Assembly: GCF_027595985.1 (NCBI RefSeq)
Contig: NC_073302.1
Location: 402,611,310 to 402,675,309, forward strand
DNA length: 64,000 nt
From: Sorex araneus
Lineage: Eukaryota; Chordata; Mammalia; Eulipotyphla; Soricidae
Reading direction: 5' to 3'
Positions 45,086-55,131 of the stretch are shown here, piece by piece. Positions within the stretch are counted from its first letter, which is position 1. The number at the start of each line of letters is the position of its first letter. The notes beneath the pieces are model-generated. The model made no database searches and had not been told where the DNA came from. It saw only the letters and a program-made list of their open reading frames with translations. The position numbers and the translations under genes are program-made.

Positions 45086-45320
45086 GAGCATTGCTGTGTC
45101 ACTGTCACTGTCATCCCATTGCTCATCAGTTTGCTCGAGCGGGCACCAGTAACATCTCCATTGTGAGACTTGTTACTGTTTTTGGCATATCCAGTATACC
45201 ACGGGTAGCTTGCCAGGCTCTGCGTGTGGGCGTGATACTCTCGGTAGCTTGCCGGGCTATCCGAGAGGGGCAGAGGAATCAAACCCGGGTCAGCGGCATA
45301 TAAGACATATGCCCTACCTG
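45086..45320 (-). mobile_element. tRNA-headed, RTE-bodied SINE nested in a SOR SINE
   Basis: Minus-strand copy ('gtcactgtcatcccattgctc', 'gcgggcaccagtaacatc', 'tttttggcatatccagtat', 'ccgagaggggcagagg', 'aaacccgggtcag') inserted in a plus SOR SINE whose parts are 44950-45085 and about 45321-45350; 'tgctg' repeats at the junctions. Confidence 0.8.
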
Positions 45321-45351
45321 CTGTGCTGGGTATGACCGAAAAATCGAAAAA

Positions 45352-45384
45352 AAAAAAGAAAGAAAGAAAGAAAGAAAGAAAGAA
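45352..45384. repeat. (AAAG)n microsatellite
   Basis: AAAG units extending the A-tail of the interrupted SOR SINE; a further SINE-like piece follows to about 45545. Confidence 0.9.
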
Positions 45385-46242
45385 AAGCTTAGGCTACCGG
45401 TTAAGGTTTAGGAGCTTGCCTGGCGTGCAGCTGACCAAGACTCATGTGTGGACCCCTAAGCAGACTGAACTACTAGCTTCAGTCCCCAGCACTGTAGGAT
45501 GTGGCCCAAACTTCCCCCGCCCCACCTCATCCCCCCAAAAAAAAGGATTTTTATGATAAGATCAAGGATTAATAATGGACTGAAACAGGCCATATTATAT
45601 GAAGTCTTAGTAACCAAACTATTGTAAAGTTTTCACTTTTAAGTAGAAATAAACTATAAGTTTCAAAAGATTCCTTTTTGTTGCAAGGACCATATTTCAC
45701 TTAGTATGAAGATCAGGGATGTAACATACTCAGTTCACCATGTGCCTGGTATTTGTGCGCATAGGATGAATGATGGTAAAGACACTGGTAATATTCTCCC
45801 TCTGCCCCGTTGACCTGATTGCCTAAGTAAAGTTACGTCACACTGCTTTAGGCTCAGTGCTCGAGAGTGGGGCCAAGTGTGATACAGGTTCAGAGAGAGC
45901 AAGCAATTTTTTAAGGGGGGGAGGGGCAGATGGCAACACCCACTGGTACTGGTGGCCAGTACCTGGTCCTGGCTTGGTGCTCTGGCGATCATGCAATACC
46001 CAGATCAAGCCCAGGGCATCCATGTGCACAGCTGACACCCAGACCTTTGTGCCATCCCCCTGGCCTGGGAGAGAGAGCTCTTCCCACTAAGATGACTTGA
46101 GGCTTTGTGGACTAGACAGGAGGGGAGCAGCCTTGAAGGCTGGGCAGGATTTCAGAAGATGCACTTGATGATGTGACAGAAGCTAGGGAGAGGAAACTCA
46201 CGCCTGTGGGTCTCACATACACCAGAGTTACTTTTATTTCAG

Positions 46243-46314
46243 GTTCAGGTTTTGAAAGTGCTCGTGAACTTGTCTGAAAATCCAGCCATGACAGAAGAAC
46301 TACTTGGTGCTCAA
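46243..46314 (+). CDS. ARMC10: ARMC10 coding exon 5
   Basis: Acceptor 'ttacttttatttcag', donor CTCAA|GTAAGT; 24 codons, phase 0 at both ends (residues 202-225): VQVLKVLVNLSENPAMTEEL then LGAQ. It follows an intron of about 11 kb expanded by nested L1s. Confidence 0.92.
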
Positions 46315-46983
46315 GTAAGTACCAAACCTCTTTTGTTTTATAAATATACAAATACCTGGATTTGGTGGTGGGTAGAGCTGGAAGGATTTCATCCCATAAA
46401 ATGTCAGCATGTTAGCATGGATTATCTCTGAGGAGAGGTACTAAAAGGTGGTTGCTTGGGTGTTGTTTTGGTTTTTAAAGGTTTGAAGGTATTAGGGGGA
46501 TTTTTGGCCTTGATACATTTCTCAGATTTTCTGGAATGAGCATATTTTCGTTTCAAAGTTACTTTTTAAACTTTTTCCTAACAGCAACTAAATTTTCTGT
46601 CTCTGCCTGGTAGTTTTGAATGCTTATGTCATCAGATCTCTCGTATTTGACCTCTTTGCGTGCACGCGTCTCTGGGTATCCCCTGGAACACAGGATTAAT
46701 GCATACTGCTGGCTGGGCCAAGTGCCCAGTGAGTACAGCGTGACATGGTGCTTTTTTCTTCCTGGAACTGTCAAGAGAGGAAAATATACATAACAAATGA
46801 GGTCATTAAAAGCTGTGTTGAGCATTCTAAAGGAAGCAGAGTTGGTGTGGCAAGAGACCCCAACTCTTGTGTACAAGGGACCCTTTCTTGTTTGTCTGCT
46901 CATCCCTGTACCCTCAGTGTCTGTGTGCCATGGAAGTGGGGATGGGGGGGGGATTCCTTTGTGCTCATAAAGATTGTGTGATG

Positions 46984-47157
46984 TTGGGGCTAGAGTGATA
47001 ACACAGTGGGTAGGGAATTTGCCTTGCACGAGGCGACCAGGGTTCGTTTCCCAGCATCCCATATAGTCCCCTGAGCACCGACAGGGGTAATTCCTGAGTG
47101 CAGAGCCAGGAGGAACCCCTGTGCATTCCCAGGTGTGACCAAAAAGAAAAAAATTTA
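46984..47157 (+). mobile_element. SOR SINE, young, with 15-bp TSD
   Basis: 'ttggggctagagtgataacacag', 'cagccaggaggaac'-type body. AAAGATTGTGTGATG flanks it at 46969-46983 and 47158-47172. Lies in ARMC10 intron 5. Confidence 0.9.
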
Positions 47158-47388
47158 AAAGATTGTGTGATGGACCCTAAAGAGGAAAGGGGTGTCTTCC
47201 AAATGACCATGTTTAAGGATTTCAATACACAAAATTCCATTAGTATGTTACGGTAGGGGTATAAAAGGTTTTAAACATGGATGTCATGACAAGACACAAA
47301 AACAGTCAAAGCAGTTTTAAAATGTGTGTATGCATATGAAAAATGTTTTTATGTTTTTATTGAAGTAATGTTTATTATTCCCCTCCAG

Positions 47389-47574
47389 GTGGATTCAGCC
47401 TTCCTTTCCCTTTATGATAGCCAAGTAGCTAAGGAGATTCTTCTCCGAGTTCTTACGCTATTTCATAATATAAATAACTGCCTTAAAAAAAAAGACCGGC
47501 AAGCTCTTCAGTGTAAATTCACTAAAGGTTCATTGTTTCACCTGTTATATGGAGAAGAATGTGCCCAGAAATGA
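47389..47574 (+). CDS. ARMC10: ARMC10 terminal coding exon with early stop
   Basis: Acceptor 'ttattcccctccag'. The frame gives VDSAFLSLYDSQVAKEILLR and continues to GEECAQK, then TGA at 47572-47574. The expected protein continues about 20 residues more. Those codons are still recognisable one base out of frame (from AGA at 47574 onward: RALLSHHHVDEEEKVIVIPK), so a single base appears lost from the A-run just before the stop. As the sequence stands, the protein is 286 residues. Because the stop is in the last exon, decay of the message is not expected. It may be a real truncation or a sequencing/assembly error. Confidence 0.85.
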   Translation: MDSAFLSLYDSQVAKEILLRVLTLFHNINNCLKKKDRQALQCKFTKGSLFHLLYGEECAQK

Positions 47575-48405
47575 GAGCTTTATTGAGTCACCACCATGTG
47601 GACGAGGAAGAAAAGGTAATAGTAATTCCAAAACACTATTTAGTTGGTAATGTGTATCAAATCTGAAAGCAATCCACATAAATTCATTTTTCACCTTCCT
47701 TACAAGTGGATTCTTTTAACTTCCTAAACAGTAAATATTGCATTTCCTCACTAACACAGCCATAAGTTACCATAATTCTATGTTAGTTTTTTTTTTTTCC
47801 ATTTTTTGCCAGAGATGGAACTGAGGACCTCACATACATGAGGTTTGCGCTTTATCATCCCCAGTTTGCTGGCGTATTTTTGGACCACTGTACTGATCCC
47901 AAAGGAGTCTGAGCTTGTTCTAAAGCTGCTTTTCACGTTGCTCCCTGTTTGCCGAGATACGCGGATTATTTCCATCAATGACTGACCTTTCTCTGTGGAG
48001 GCTGTTCTGCTGGAAGGTGATACGCAGTTGCTGGTCTGAGACAGTGTGAGGATGTGAGTTGTCACTGAACTGCCATGGAATGACTGTTTTGATTGTGAGG
48101 ACATCTGAAGGTCATCTCAGGTCTACTTGCCAGCCCAGCCACACATACTGTTCTTAAAGTTCTCTTCAAATCAGTGAAAACATTAAACTTTCAGGAAAAA
48201 TGTTTTTCCTAAAACACCTTTACCCGCTCCCATTCAGTGTACCTGTATAGAAAGAAACACTATGTAAAACTCTGGCATCCCTCAGAATGTCTCTCCACAG
48301 GAGATGAGTCACAGCAAGTATGTGTGGAGTTCTTCCCAGCACTGCATCCAAGGCACTGCCCAAGGCTCCACCAGGTGTGGGCCCCGGGCCACAAAAGAAC
48401 CAACT

Positions 48406-48581
48406 GGGGGGTCCGGAGCGATAGTACAGCGAGTAGGGCATTTGCCTTGCACGCGGCTGACCTGGGTTCCATCCCTGGCAACCCATAAGGTCCCCCAAGC
48501 ACCGCCAGGAGTAATTCCTGAGTGCAGAGCCAGGAGTAACCCCTGAGCATCTCTGAGTATGAACCCCCCCCCAAAAAAAAG
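48406..48581 (+). mobile_element. SOR SINE in the ARMC10 3'UTR, 13-bp TSD
   Basis: 'gagcgatagtacagcgagtaggg', 'gcacgcggctgacctggg', 'cagagccaggagtaaccc'. AAAAGAACCAACT flanks it at 48393-48405 and 48582-48594. Being transcribed within the UTR, it adds a structured SINE to the mRNA. Confidence 0.92.
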
Positions 48582-48758
48582 AAAAGAACCAACTAGGAAA
48601 TTGCTGATGTACAGCCAACCATGAAATATGCCTGTTTTACAAAAAACTTATTTAAAATAAGAATAGCATAATCACCTTGTTTCTAATTAAAAATATGTAT
48701 GTTTTTATATCATCAGTAAAATGATATTCAAATAACTGGGAGTTGGGTCTGTGGATTA

Positions 48759-48764
48759 AATAAA
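48759..48764 (+). promoter_or_regulatory. ARMC10: ARMC10 poly(A) signal
   Basis: AATAAA in the context 'ttaaataaaggg', about 1.2 kb after the stop, followed by a T/GT-rich stretch ('ctcttttgttgttt') typical of a downstream element. An alternative AATAAA is at 48838-48843. Confidence 0.6.
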
Positions 48765-48881
48765 GGGCTTTTCTATGTATTCCCTCTTTTGTTGTTTAAA
48801 TTTTGTACTCTGATCAAAAGCTTTCTAACTTTTTTTAAATAAAGAAAAAAATGACAAGGCTGTACTCTTAATTTACAGTAC

Positions 48882-48887
48882 TTTATT
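48882..48887 (-). promoter_or_regulatory. NAPEPLD: NAPEPLD poly(A) signal (minus strand)
   Basis: TTTATT on the plus strand is AATAAA on the minus strand, about 3 kb after the NAPEPLD stop. It lies within 45 bp of the second ARMC10 signal, so the two genes end tail to tail. Confidence 0.55.
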
Positions 48888-50879
48888 TTCATTCATGTGA
48901 CCAAAATCACAATGCATGAAAAAATTTAGCTATTTTTTTATTCCACATAAGCTCCTAGTACAATTTATAATTTAAATTCAGCCAAGCTTTATAATATTTG
49001 GGTTCATAATTACCACCATGCTTAGAATAAAATAATACACAAGCAGAAGCTTTCCTATTCATGTATTTAAGGCAAGGCTTTAAGAATAAATTTCATCTAC
49101 AAATGAATTTCCATAGGAAGTCCAAATTCTCAAACAGAAAAATGCATATTCTAAGGGTGATCCCGATCACATTTCATCAAACTTGAAAGAAATGTCTATA
49201 CATTAGAAAAAGGACTGCAATATGGAAGAGCTCAATTGGCTATTGCAGTAATGTAAATTACATCTGTTTATCAGTGATGCAAACATAAGTATTCCCTGAA
49301 AGGCACATTTCTATATAACATTTTTTTAACCTACCTCACTTAATGAAAAGATATATTCAAACAGTGCACATTCAAAACCAATATTTGGTTTCAGTGTACT
49401 TTAGCAGCAATGGATTCTAAAACTGTCTCTTTTTCTATCAGTTTGAATAAATAATCTTGTTTCCTGGAGATCAGATGAAATGTCAGGATGCTAGAGAAAA
49501 GAAAATTTTCACTACCCAGAACGAATTCCATCTTGATGCTGCAAGGATAGATTTTTCACTGTGTAGCTCATGGCACATCTTGTCTTTCAATAGGTATAAA
49601 TTCTCGTTGCTGAGACAGGTGAAATTAAGTGAAGGAGAATGTAATTTAAAGTGCTTAGAGACCTCTTGTTCAAAAGTATATGTGAATACAAGAATAATAT
49701 TCAGGCCATTCATGGAGAAGAAATAATTAAATAAGATACACTTGACTTGCTTCATAAAGCAGAGGTAAGGAAGACTTTTCAATCTGGCATGCAACAGCAA
49801 GAAAGATAACCACAGAAGCAGTGGCTAATATTAGGTCAGGAAATACCTCAGAATTAATTCTCCATAAACCAGACATCTTGATTCATGTCTGCTGCTAAAG
49901 AGTCCTCTGGAGTAAAAAAGAATATATGCTATTTAAATCATTCCTGAAAGTCTGTTTCATAAGGGGAAAAAATCTGTACTTTTATTGCCCCCAAATCACA
50001 TAACCACATTGTTTTTGTGTCTGTGTCTGTGTGTGCATGCGTGCGTGGAACATACACATATCCCTTTAACTGATATACATTGATGCAGATAAAGGTCTTG
50101 ATAAAGAATACAATAAAGGCTATTGTGTTCCAAATTTACAAAATGAATGAGATGAAAGGGTGTTTATAATATACTTAGATCTGCAACAGGAATAATATAT
50201 TGTCAGATACATTAGCCTATTATCAGCTTTCAAATATGCCTATCTCTATTAGGCAGTGATATTTTAAATCATTTTTTCATTTACATTTCCAACGTGGTTT
50301 TTGAGTTGTTTGTTTGTTTTAATCACACCTTCACATGTTCTGGAGGTAGGTCAAAATAATCCTCTTGTTGCTCATGAGGAAAATGAGGCACATTTCAGGG
50401 TGCAGAAAAAAATTCATGGTTTGAAAGCAGGATTAAAATCCAGGTTAAGTAGCTAAAATATCACATGCATACATAGATGCAAATCAAGGTATAGAACTCT
50501 GTCTGGGTAGCATTAGGTATAGAAAACCTGCTTTAAATCTTTTATATGAATAAAGTTCATTTCACTAAGACTGATTAGGAATATAGATGGGCCTCTCTGT
50601 AGCCAATCTGCTCTCACGTCAAAGGAAGGTTCAGTGTGGCTGTGAGCTGGGTGCCTGTAAAGGAATAGCACTCGAGGAAGCGGATTCCCAGAATCGTCGT
50701 CATACCACGCTGGCAATCCACAATGGCTTAGTTAATAAAAGCAGAATTTTGCCTATTAAGTATTGGAACAAATAGATGGAAAATATGAATCTGTAAAACA
50801 ACGTACTTGTAAACGTATGTGTTTACATATGTGTAAAAATGGTTTTTTGGTTTATATTTTTGGTTATTAGGACGGGGGT

Positions 50880-51052
50880 TTTGTGGAAAGAGGAGTTTGG
50901 GGGCACATCCAGAGGTGCTCTGGGCTTACTCCTACACTCAGCTGTTACTCCTGGCAGTGCTCAGATGACCATATGGGATGCCGGGAATCAAATTCCGGTC
51001 AATGGGTAGGATGCAAGACAAAACACCCTACACACTGTACTCTCTGGTCCCA
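50880..51052 (-). mobile_element. SOR SINE in the NAPEPLD 3'UTR
   Basis: 'ggggcacatccagaggtgctctgggc', 'ccatatgggatgccggg', 'gtactctctggtccc'. Moderately diverged. Confidence 0.72.
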
Positions 51053-51863
51053 TACTGATGTATTTAGAGTTAAAGCTAAGAAATGAGGGGTAAAAATGGA
51101 TGTAGAGAGAGAAAACAAGGAATGGACAGAAGAAAACTGAATTCAAAGTACCTAGTCTATTACTTTAAGGTCTACATTTATCATTTCACAGTTGTATTTG
51201 TGCTCAGCAAACCAAATTTTTAGATTAAAAACAGAAAAAAATCATTCTTAAGACCACATTCTTTCCCTTTCTCAGCCCAACCCAGTGCTTTTTATTTGGA
51301 GCTTGTAAATAGGAAACAATACATTGCACCCTTTGCTTTTAAAAATGTCTTTAAAAATGGTAACTTTGCCCAAACTCTTATTTTCAATATGCTTACAAAA
51401 ATTACTTTAGTTGGCATGTAAGCTAATTTTGACAGAGCAAGAACCATTATCATTTAATGTGAATATAAGAAATATATTCCTATGCAGGCTTTGAAAAACT
51501 CTAGAAAGGTAGGCAGTCTTACTCATTTTGTAGAAAGACCTTAGAAATAGAAGAAATGAGACTTTACATCAGTTTTTCACAGCCTAAAATTCTATCCCCT
51601 TAAGTATGTTAGTAAAAACAAATTCTACTGCAGTGTTCTACCACTGAGACAAAACTTGAAATCCACATTTGCTAATTCATTATTTAAATGACCCATCCCT
51701 GGATTCTGTTTTTATGAACTGACAATCATATTAGAAAGTTATAAATAAAACACAAACTTGCAGTTGTTCCACAAGTAAAACTTCATAATATTCTTGAATT
51801 TCTAAGTCTTCTCAATTGCATATCAGGTGATGCCTTTTTCATTAAAAGCTCATGTGCTGATAT

Positions 51864-51986
51864 TTAATCAAAGGTTCCGGTATTTAAGTGTCTTGATTCT
51901 CCATGCTTCAAAACAAAAAAATCTTCAGGATTAAGTTCATATCTTTCTAGAGCCTCATTTAGTTTCACAGGAGGTTCTAAGTAATA
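51864..51986 (-). CDS. NAPEPLD: NAPEPLD terminal coding exon
   Basis: Acceptor 'tctccttttccag', then [20 protein letters not shown] and [20 protein letters not shown], stop TAA at 51866-51864. It forms the C-terminal strand and helix of the metallo-beta-lactamase fold. Phase 0 matches the exon at 53002. The last few residues look divergent from what I recall of other mammals. Confidence 0.93.
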   Translation of the reverse strand, partial: YYLEPPVKLNEALERYELNPEDFFVLKHGESRHLNTGTFD

Positions 51987-52303
51987 CTGGAAAAGGAGAG
52001 AAGAAAATAATGAAAAAAATTAAACGTGTAATTAGGGAACATTTTTCTAAGATAAACTAAAATAAGCAACATTTTCTAGCTTTATTAACTATATTTCATG
52101 TGAATTTTGATGTTAAAGTGTCTTTGAGTTCCGCCACAGGTCAATTCTTGACAATTGTTGCTTTCTAGAATATAATCCTAGGATTAGGCAAGAAACCCCT
52201 CTGAGCAATAGCTGTTACATAGTGCAAGCATTTTCGCTGCAAAGGGAGAGAAAATGCTCAGAACCATGGGCCCAAACAACTATGTCTAAAGCAATCCAGT
52301 AGA

Positions 52304-52672
52304 GGCTGGAGAGATAGTACAGCAAGTAGGGCACTTGCCTTGCGCGTGGCCAACCCAGATTCGATCCCCAGCACCCTATATACTGTGTACTGCCAGGAAT
52401 GATTACTGGGTGCAGAACCAAAAGGAGGGTGGAGCGATAGCACAGCGGGTAGGGCATTTGCCTTGCATGCGGCCGACCCGGGTTCGATTCCCAGCATCCC
52501 ATATGGTCCCCCAAGCACCGCCAGGAGTAATTCCTGAGTGCAGAGCCAGGAGTGAGCCCTGAGCATCACTGGGTGTGACCCAAAAAGCAAAAAAAAAAAG
52601 AACCAAAAGGAATCCCAGATGTGCCCCCCACCACGCACACACACTCCTGCAAAAAAAAAAAAAAGTACTTCA
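52304..52672 (+). mobile_element. Older SOR SINE hosting a younger one
   Basis: Host copy 52304-52426 and 52599-52672 ('gaggctggagagatagtacagcaag', then 'aatcccagatgtgccccccacc'). It is split by the younger SINE annotated next. Confidence 0.8.
52427..52598 (+). mobile_element. SOR SINE nested, 13-bp TSD
   Basis: Near-consensus copy ('gggtggagcgatagcacagcggg', 'gcatgcggccgacccggg'). AGAACCAAAAGGA flanks it at 52414-52426 and 52599-52611. Confidence 0.93.
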
Positions 52673-53001
52673 TCTTTTAACCCTCGTTTTAGCACTCTTA
52701 AATCTACTATAATAGAAGCCTATTTCCTCAGACTACACTTTTTTTGGGGGGGAGTTGCTATATAAACCCAGACGTCATTACTGACACAAATAAGCCCAAA
52801 GAACAGCACAGAGTGAGGTTTCTCCTCTCTCTTGTTTTTCTCGTTAGTATGATTTACCACCTTCACAGCAGTAGCTAATCTGATTGCAGGTTCTGCTTCC
52901 AGCTTCATCTACGAAAACACTGCCAGGAATGCCTGAATGCTTGAAATCTTAACACGGGTCAACACAGAACCAAGGTTAAGTTTTGTCATAATCAAACTCA
53001 C

Positions 53002-53116
53002 CTCATTGGCTAAGGCAAATGTTCCCCAATGAATTGCCACTGATTTCTTTGTTTGAACATCGATATGAATCCTTACTGCTTCATCTGGGTCTACATGCTG
53101 GTATTTCATAAACCAC
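53002..53116 (-). CDS. NAPEPLD: NAPEPLD coding exon (WFMKYQHV...ALANE)
   Basis: Acceptor 'tggaatacag' on the genomic strand reads as '...tccatcag' on the minus strand; donor AATGAG|GTGAGT. The first G completes an Arg codon split with the exon at 61160. It encodes [20 protein letters not shown] and [18 protein letters not shown]. The His in 'AIHWG' is one of the zinc ligands of the family. Confidence 0.95.
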
Positions 53117-53950
53117 CTGATGGAATACAGCAATTTATTAACTCTGACTTTTGAAATAAGTCCTAACTCCTCATTACTGCTTCTCTCATCAACATTTAAG
53201 ACTACACAGGAATTAGTCACTTAGCAAATCTGTCTCCCTCGAGGCGACTTGTAGAATGACATTACTTTGTCCTCTCCCTCCTTGCCATGAGTAGCTTGTC
53301 CCAGTTTTTCCCGAAGTTTAGGCTTACCCCAGTCACACCCATCAAGGTGTTCCCGTATCTCTCCCATCCCTTTGTTTAGCTATAATCACTTCTCCATGCT
53401 CTCTTCCCCAAAAGAGTTAATCCTCAGCTTTCCCGTAATCTGACTCTGCTCATTTGTAAGGTCAGACCTTCCTAGGACACTGAATATTATAACATTGCCT
53501 TTCTCTCCTCTTTATGCCTTTGAATAATTTACTTTAAAGCAATGTCCTTTTTGTATGGACACGAGAAGACAGTATTATGCTTTTGTAACTTGGGACTTAA
53601 TTGGCTTCGAATATTATTCCCTACCAGGCATCTGCTTTCTCCACTTAAGCCTCAGTTGCCCTCAGTTCCTAGCACCCCAAAAGCAGGGTCCCAACAAGGG
53701 ACGGGACGGATCCAGGGCAAGCGGTGAGTTATATGCTACCCTGGTATCAAGATGGGACTGGCCAAAGTGCCTAATGCTTAACTATAAGTTAAGAGCTTGA
53801 TCATACGCAAATGCTGTCATGATCCAAAAGTAATGATAAGACTAGGACCCTGCTAGGGATAGGAAAGACTGATCTGGCCTGAGCACTGTAGTCTGAGATT
53901 GAGATGGCCCCAGAAGAGCAATTCCATAAGCTTTAATGCATCTCTTATTG

Positions 53951-54320
53951 TGTCCATACAAAATGATTAATATTATGAATTCTTATATGTTTGCTGGCTG
54001 AGGAGAACAGAAACACACTCATGGGACTACGCCGTTGGGTGGATCCTCCTGCTGAAAGAGAATTAAGTCCTAGGAGAAGCATCCCCTGAGGGAAAAGAAC
54101 CTTACCGTATTGATGGTGACCACACCTATGTGTACGCCCCAACCCCCCCTTGTGCTGGGGAGATTTAACTAGGCTGTAAGAGTGGGTTGGGGACAGATCC
54201 AGAGATCCAGAGAGAGATTGAGAGCCAGGAGAGAAGCAGAGAGAGAGAATGAAATAAACTGATCGAGCAACCAGTTTGTCCTTCTTCCTTCCGTCGCTTG
54301 TCCTTGACCGACAGCACACA
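53951..54320 (+). mobile_element. Possible ERV LTR
   Basis: Non-SINE, non-L1 block with LTR-like order: purine-rich 'gagagagattgagagccaggagagaagcagagagag', AATAAA at 54253-54258, then a short CT-rich stretch and 'tggatccggggcaccaaacactggcgg', which resembles a leader next to an LTR end. I see no second LTR and no gag/pol frame. Borders are guesses. Confidence 0.4.
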
Positions 54321-54432
54321 CAGTGGATCCGGGGCACCAAACACTGGCGGTGAGACAGAGCCACCCAGAGAGCCCGCGAGTGCGCGCGCGCGCGCCCCTT
54401 GGCAAGCTTTAGTTTTTTACAGCGACTTTTCT

Positions 54433-54619
54433 TTTCTTTTTTTTTTGTTTTTTGGGTCACACCCGGCAATGCACAGGGGTTATCCCTGGCTCATGCACTC
54501 AGGAATTAACTCCTGGCGGTGCTCAGGGGACCATATGGGACGCTGTGAATTGAACCCGGGTCGGCCGCGTGCAAGGCAAAAGCCCTACCCGCTGTGCTAT
54601 TGCTCTAGCCCCGCGAGTT
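54433..54619 (-). mobile_element. SOR SINE next to the LTR-like block
   Basis: 'gggtcacacccggcaatgcacagg', 'gaacccgggtcggccgcgtgc', 'gctattgctctagccc'; GACTTTTCT at 54424-54432 and 54620-54628. Young. Confidence 0.9.
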
Positions 54620-54796
54620 GACTTTTCTGCAGGAAAAAAATGAAGGAAAAATTCTTGTACAAACTACTTAATAATAGTTAACTCAAGCAAAATTCCCCCT
54701 CTGAATATTAAGATTTCATTTCATGTGCATTTTTATTTTAGTTTAATAAGCAGAAACCTTGGAATCCTGGTATGAATCAAAGATACTGGATAATGG

Positions 54797-54975
54797 GAGG
54801 TTGGAGAAATAGCTCAGGCCAGAAGCATGAGCAAGGCCCTGAGTGTGATCCCCAGCATCCACGTGGCCCACTGAGCAACATAGGTGTGGCCCTGCTGCCC
54901 TCAGCACCAGTGGTCCTGAGCAATACCACAGCATCAACTTCCAGCACTGAAGCATCTGGTCTGGTCAGCAGAGCA
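54797..54975 (+). mobile_element. SINE-like degraded copy
   Basis: 'gggaggttggagaaatagctcagg', 'gagtgtgatccccagcatcc', 'aagcatctggtctggtcag'. Diverged, possibly an older SINE type. Confidence 0.45.
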
Positions 54976-55131
54976 TCCTTGGGAGTGGCCTTAAGGTATG
55001 CTAAAGAAATTGAATAATGGGGAGAGAACTAGAAACTAAAGCTCCAATGAAAAAAGAACCAGAATAACTTTCTGAAAAGATTTTTTCACTTGCTAAAGTA
55101 GAAAACAAAGAATGTATATATTTAAAGATCA

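Larger units (their letters stand above)
44290..46242. other. ARMC10 intron 4, distal part
   Basis: Apart from the SINEs at 44950-45350 and a SINE-like scrap (45900-46075, 'ctggtcctggcttggtgctc'), no feature. 41511-42056 and 43290-43900 are likewise unassigned intron. Confidence 0.4.
47575..48860 (+). other. ARMC10: ARMC10 3' untranslated region
   Basis: Sequence after the stop to the first good poly(A) signal AATAAA at 48759-48764, with a second at 48838-48843. A SOR SINE with a perfect TSD is inserted at 48406-48581. The end of this UTR abuts that of NAPEPLD on the other strand. Confidence 0.6.
48865..51863 (-). other. NAPEPLD: NAPEPLD 3' untranslated region
   Basis: About 3 kb of AT-rich, mostly non-repetitive sequence between the stop codon and the poly(A) signal. 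One SINE (about 50880-51052) is the only clear repeat. The low repeat content compared with the introns suits a retained long UTR; the extent is inferred. Confidence 0.55.

Noticed and set aside
47778-48104. 108-codon open frame antisense to the ARMC10 3'UTR
   Set aside because: Low-complexity composition, no start context, no family resemblance; lies wholly in UTR.
53945-54469. 174-codon open frame on the minus strand
   Set aside because: Covers the LTR-like block and part of a SINE; no retroviral or host domain is recognisable.
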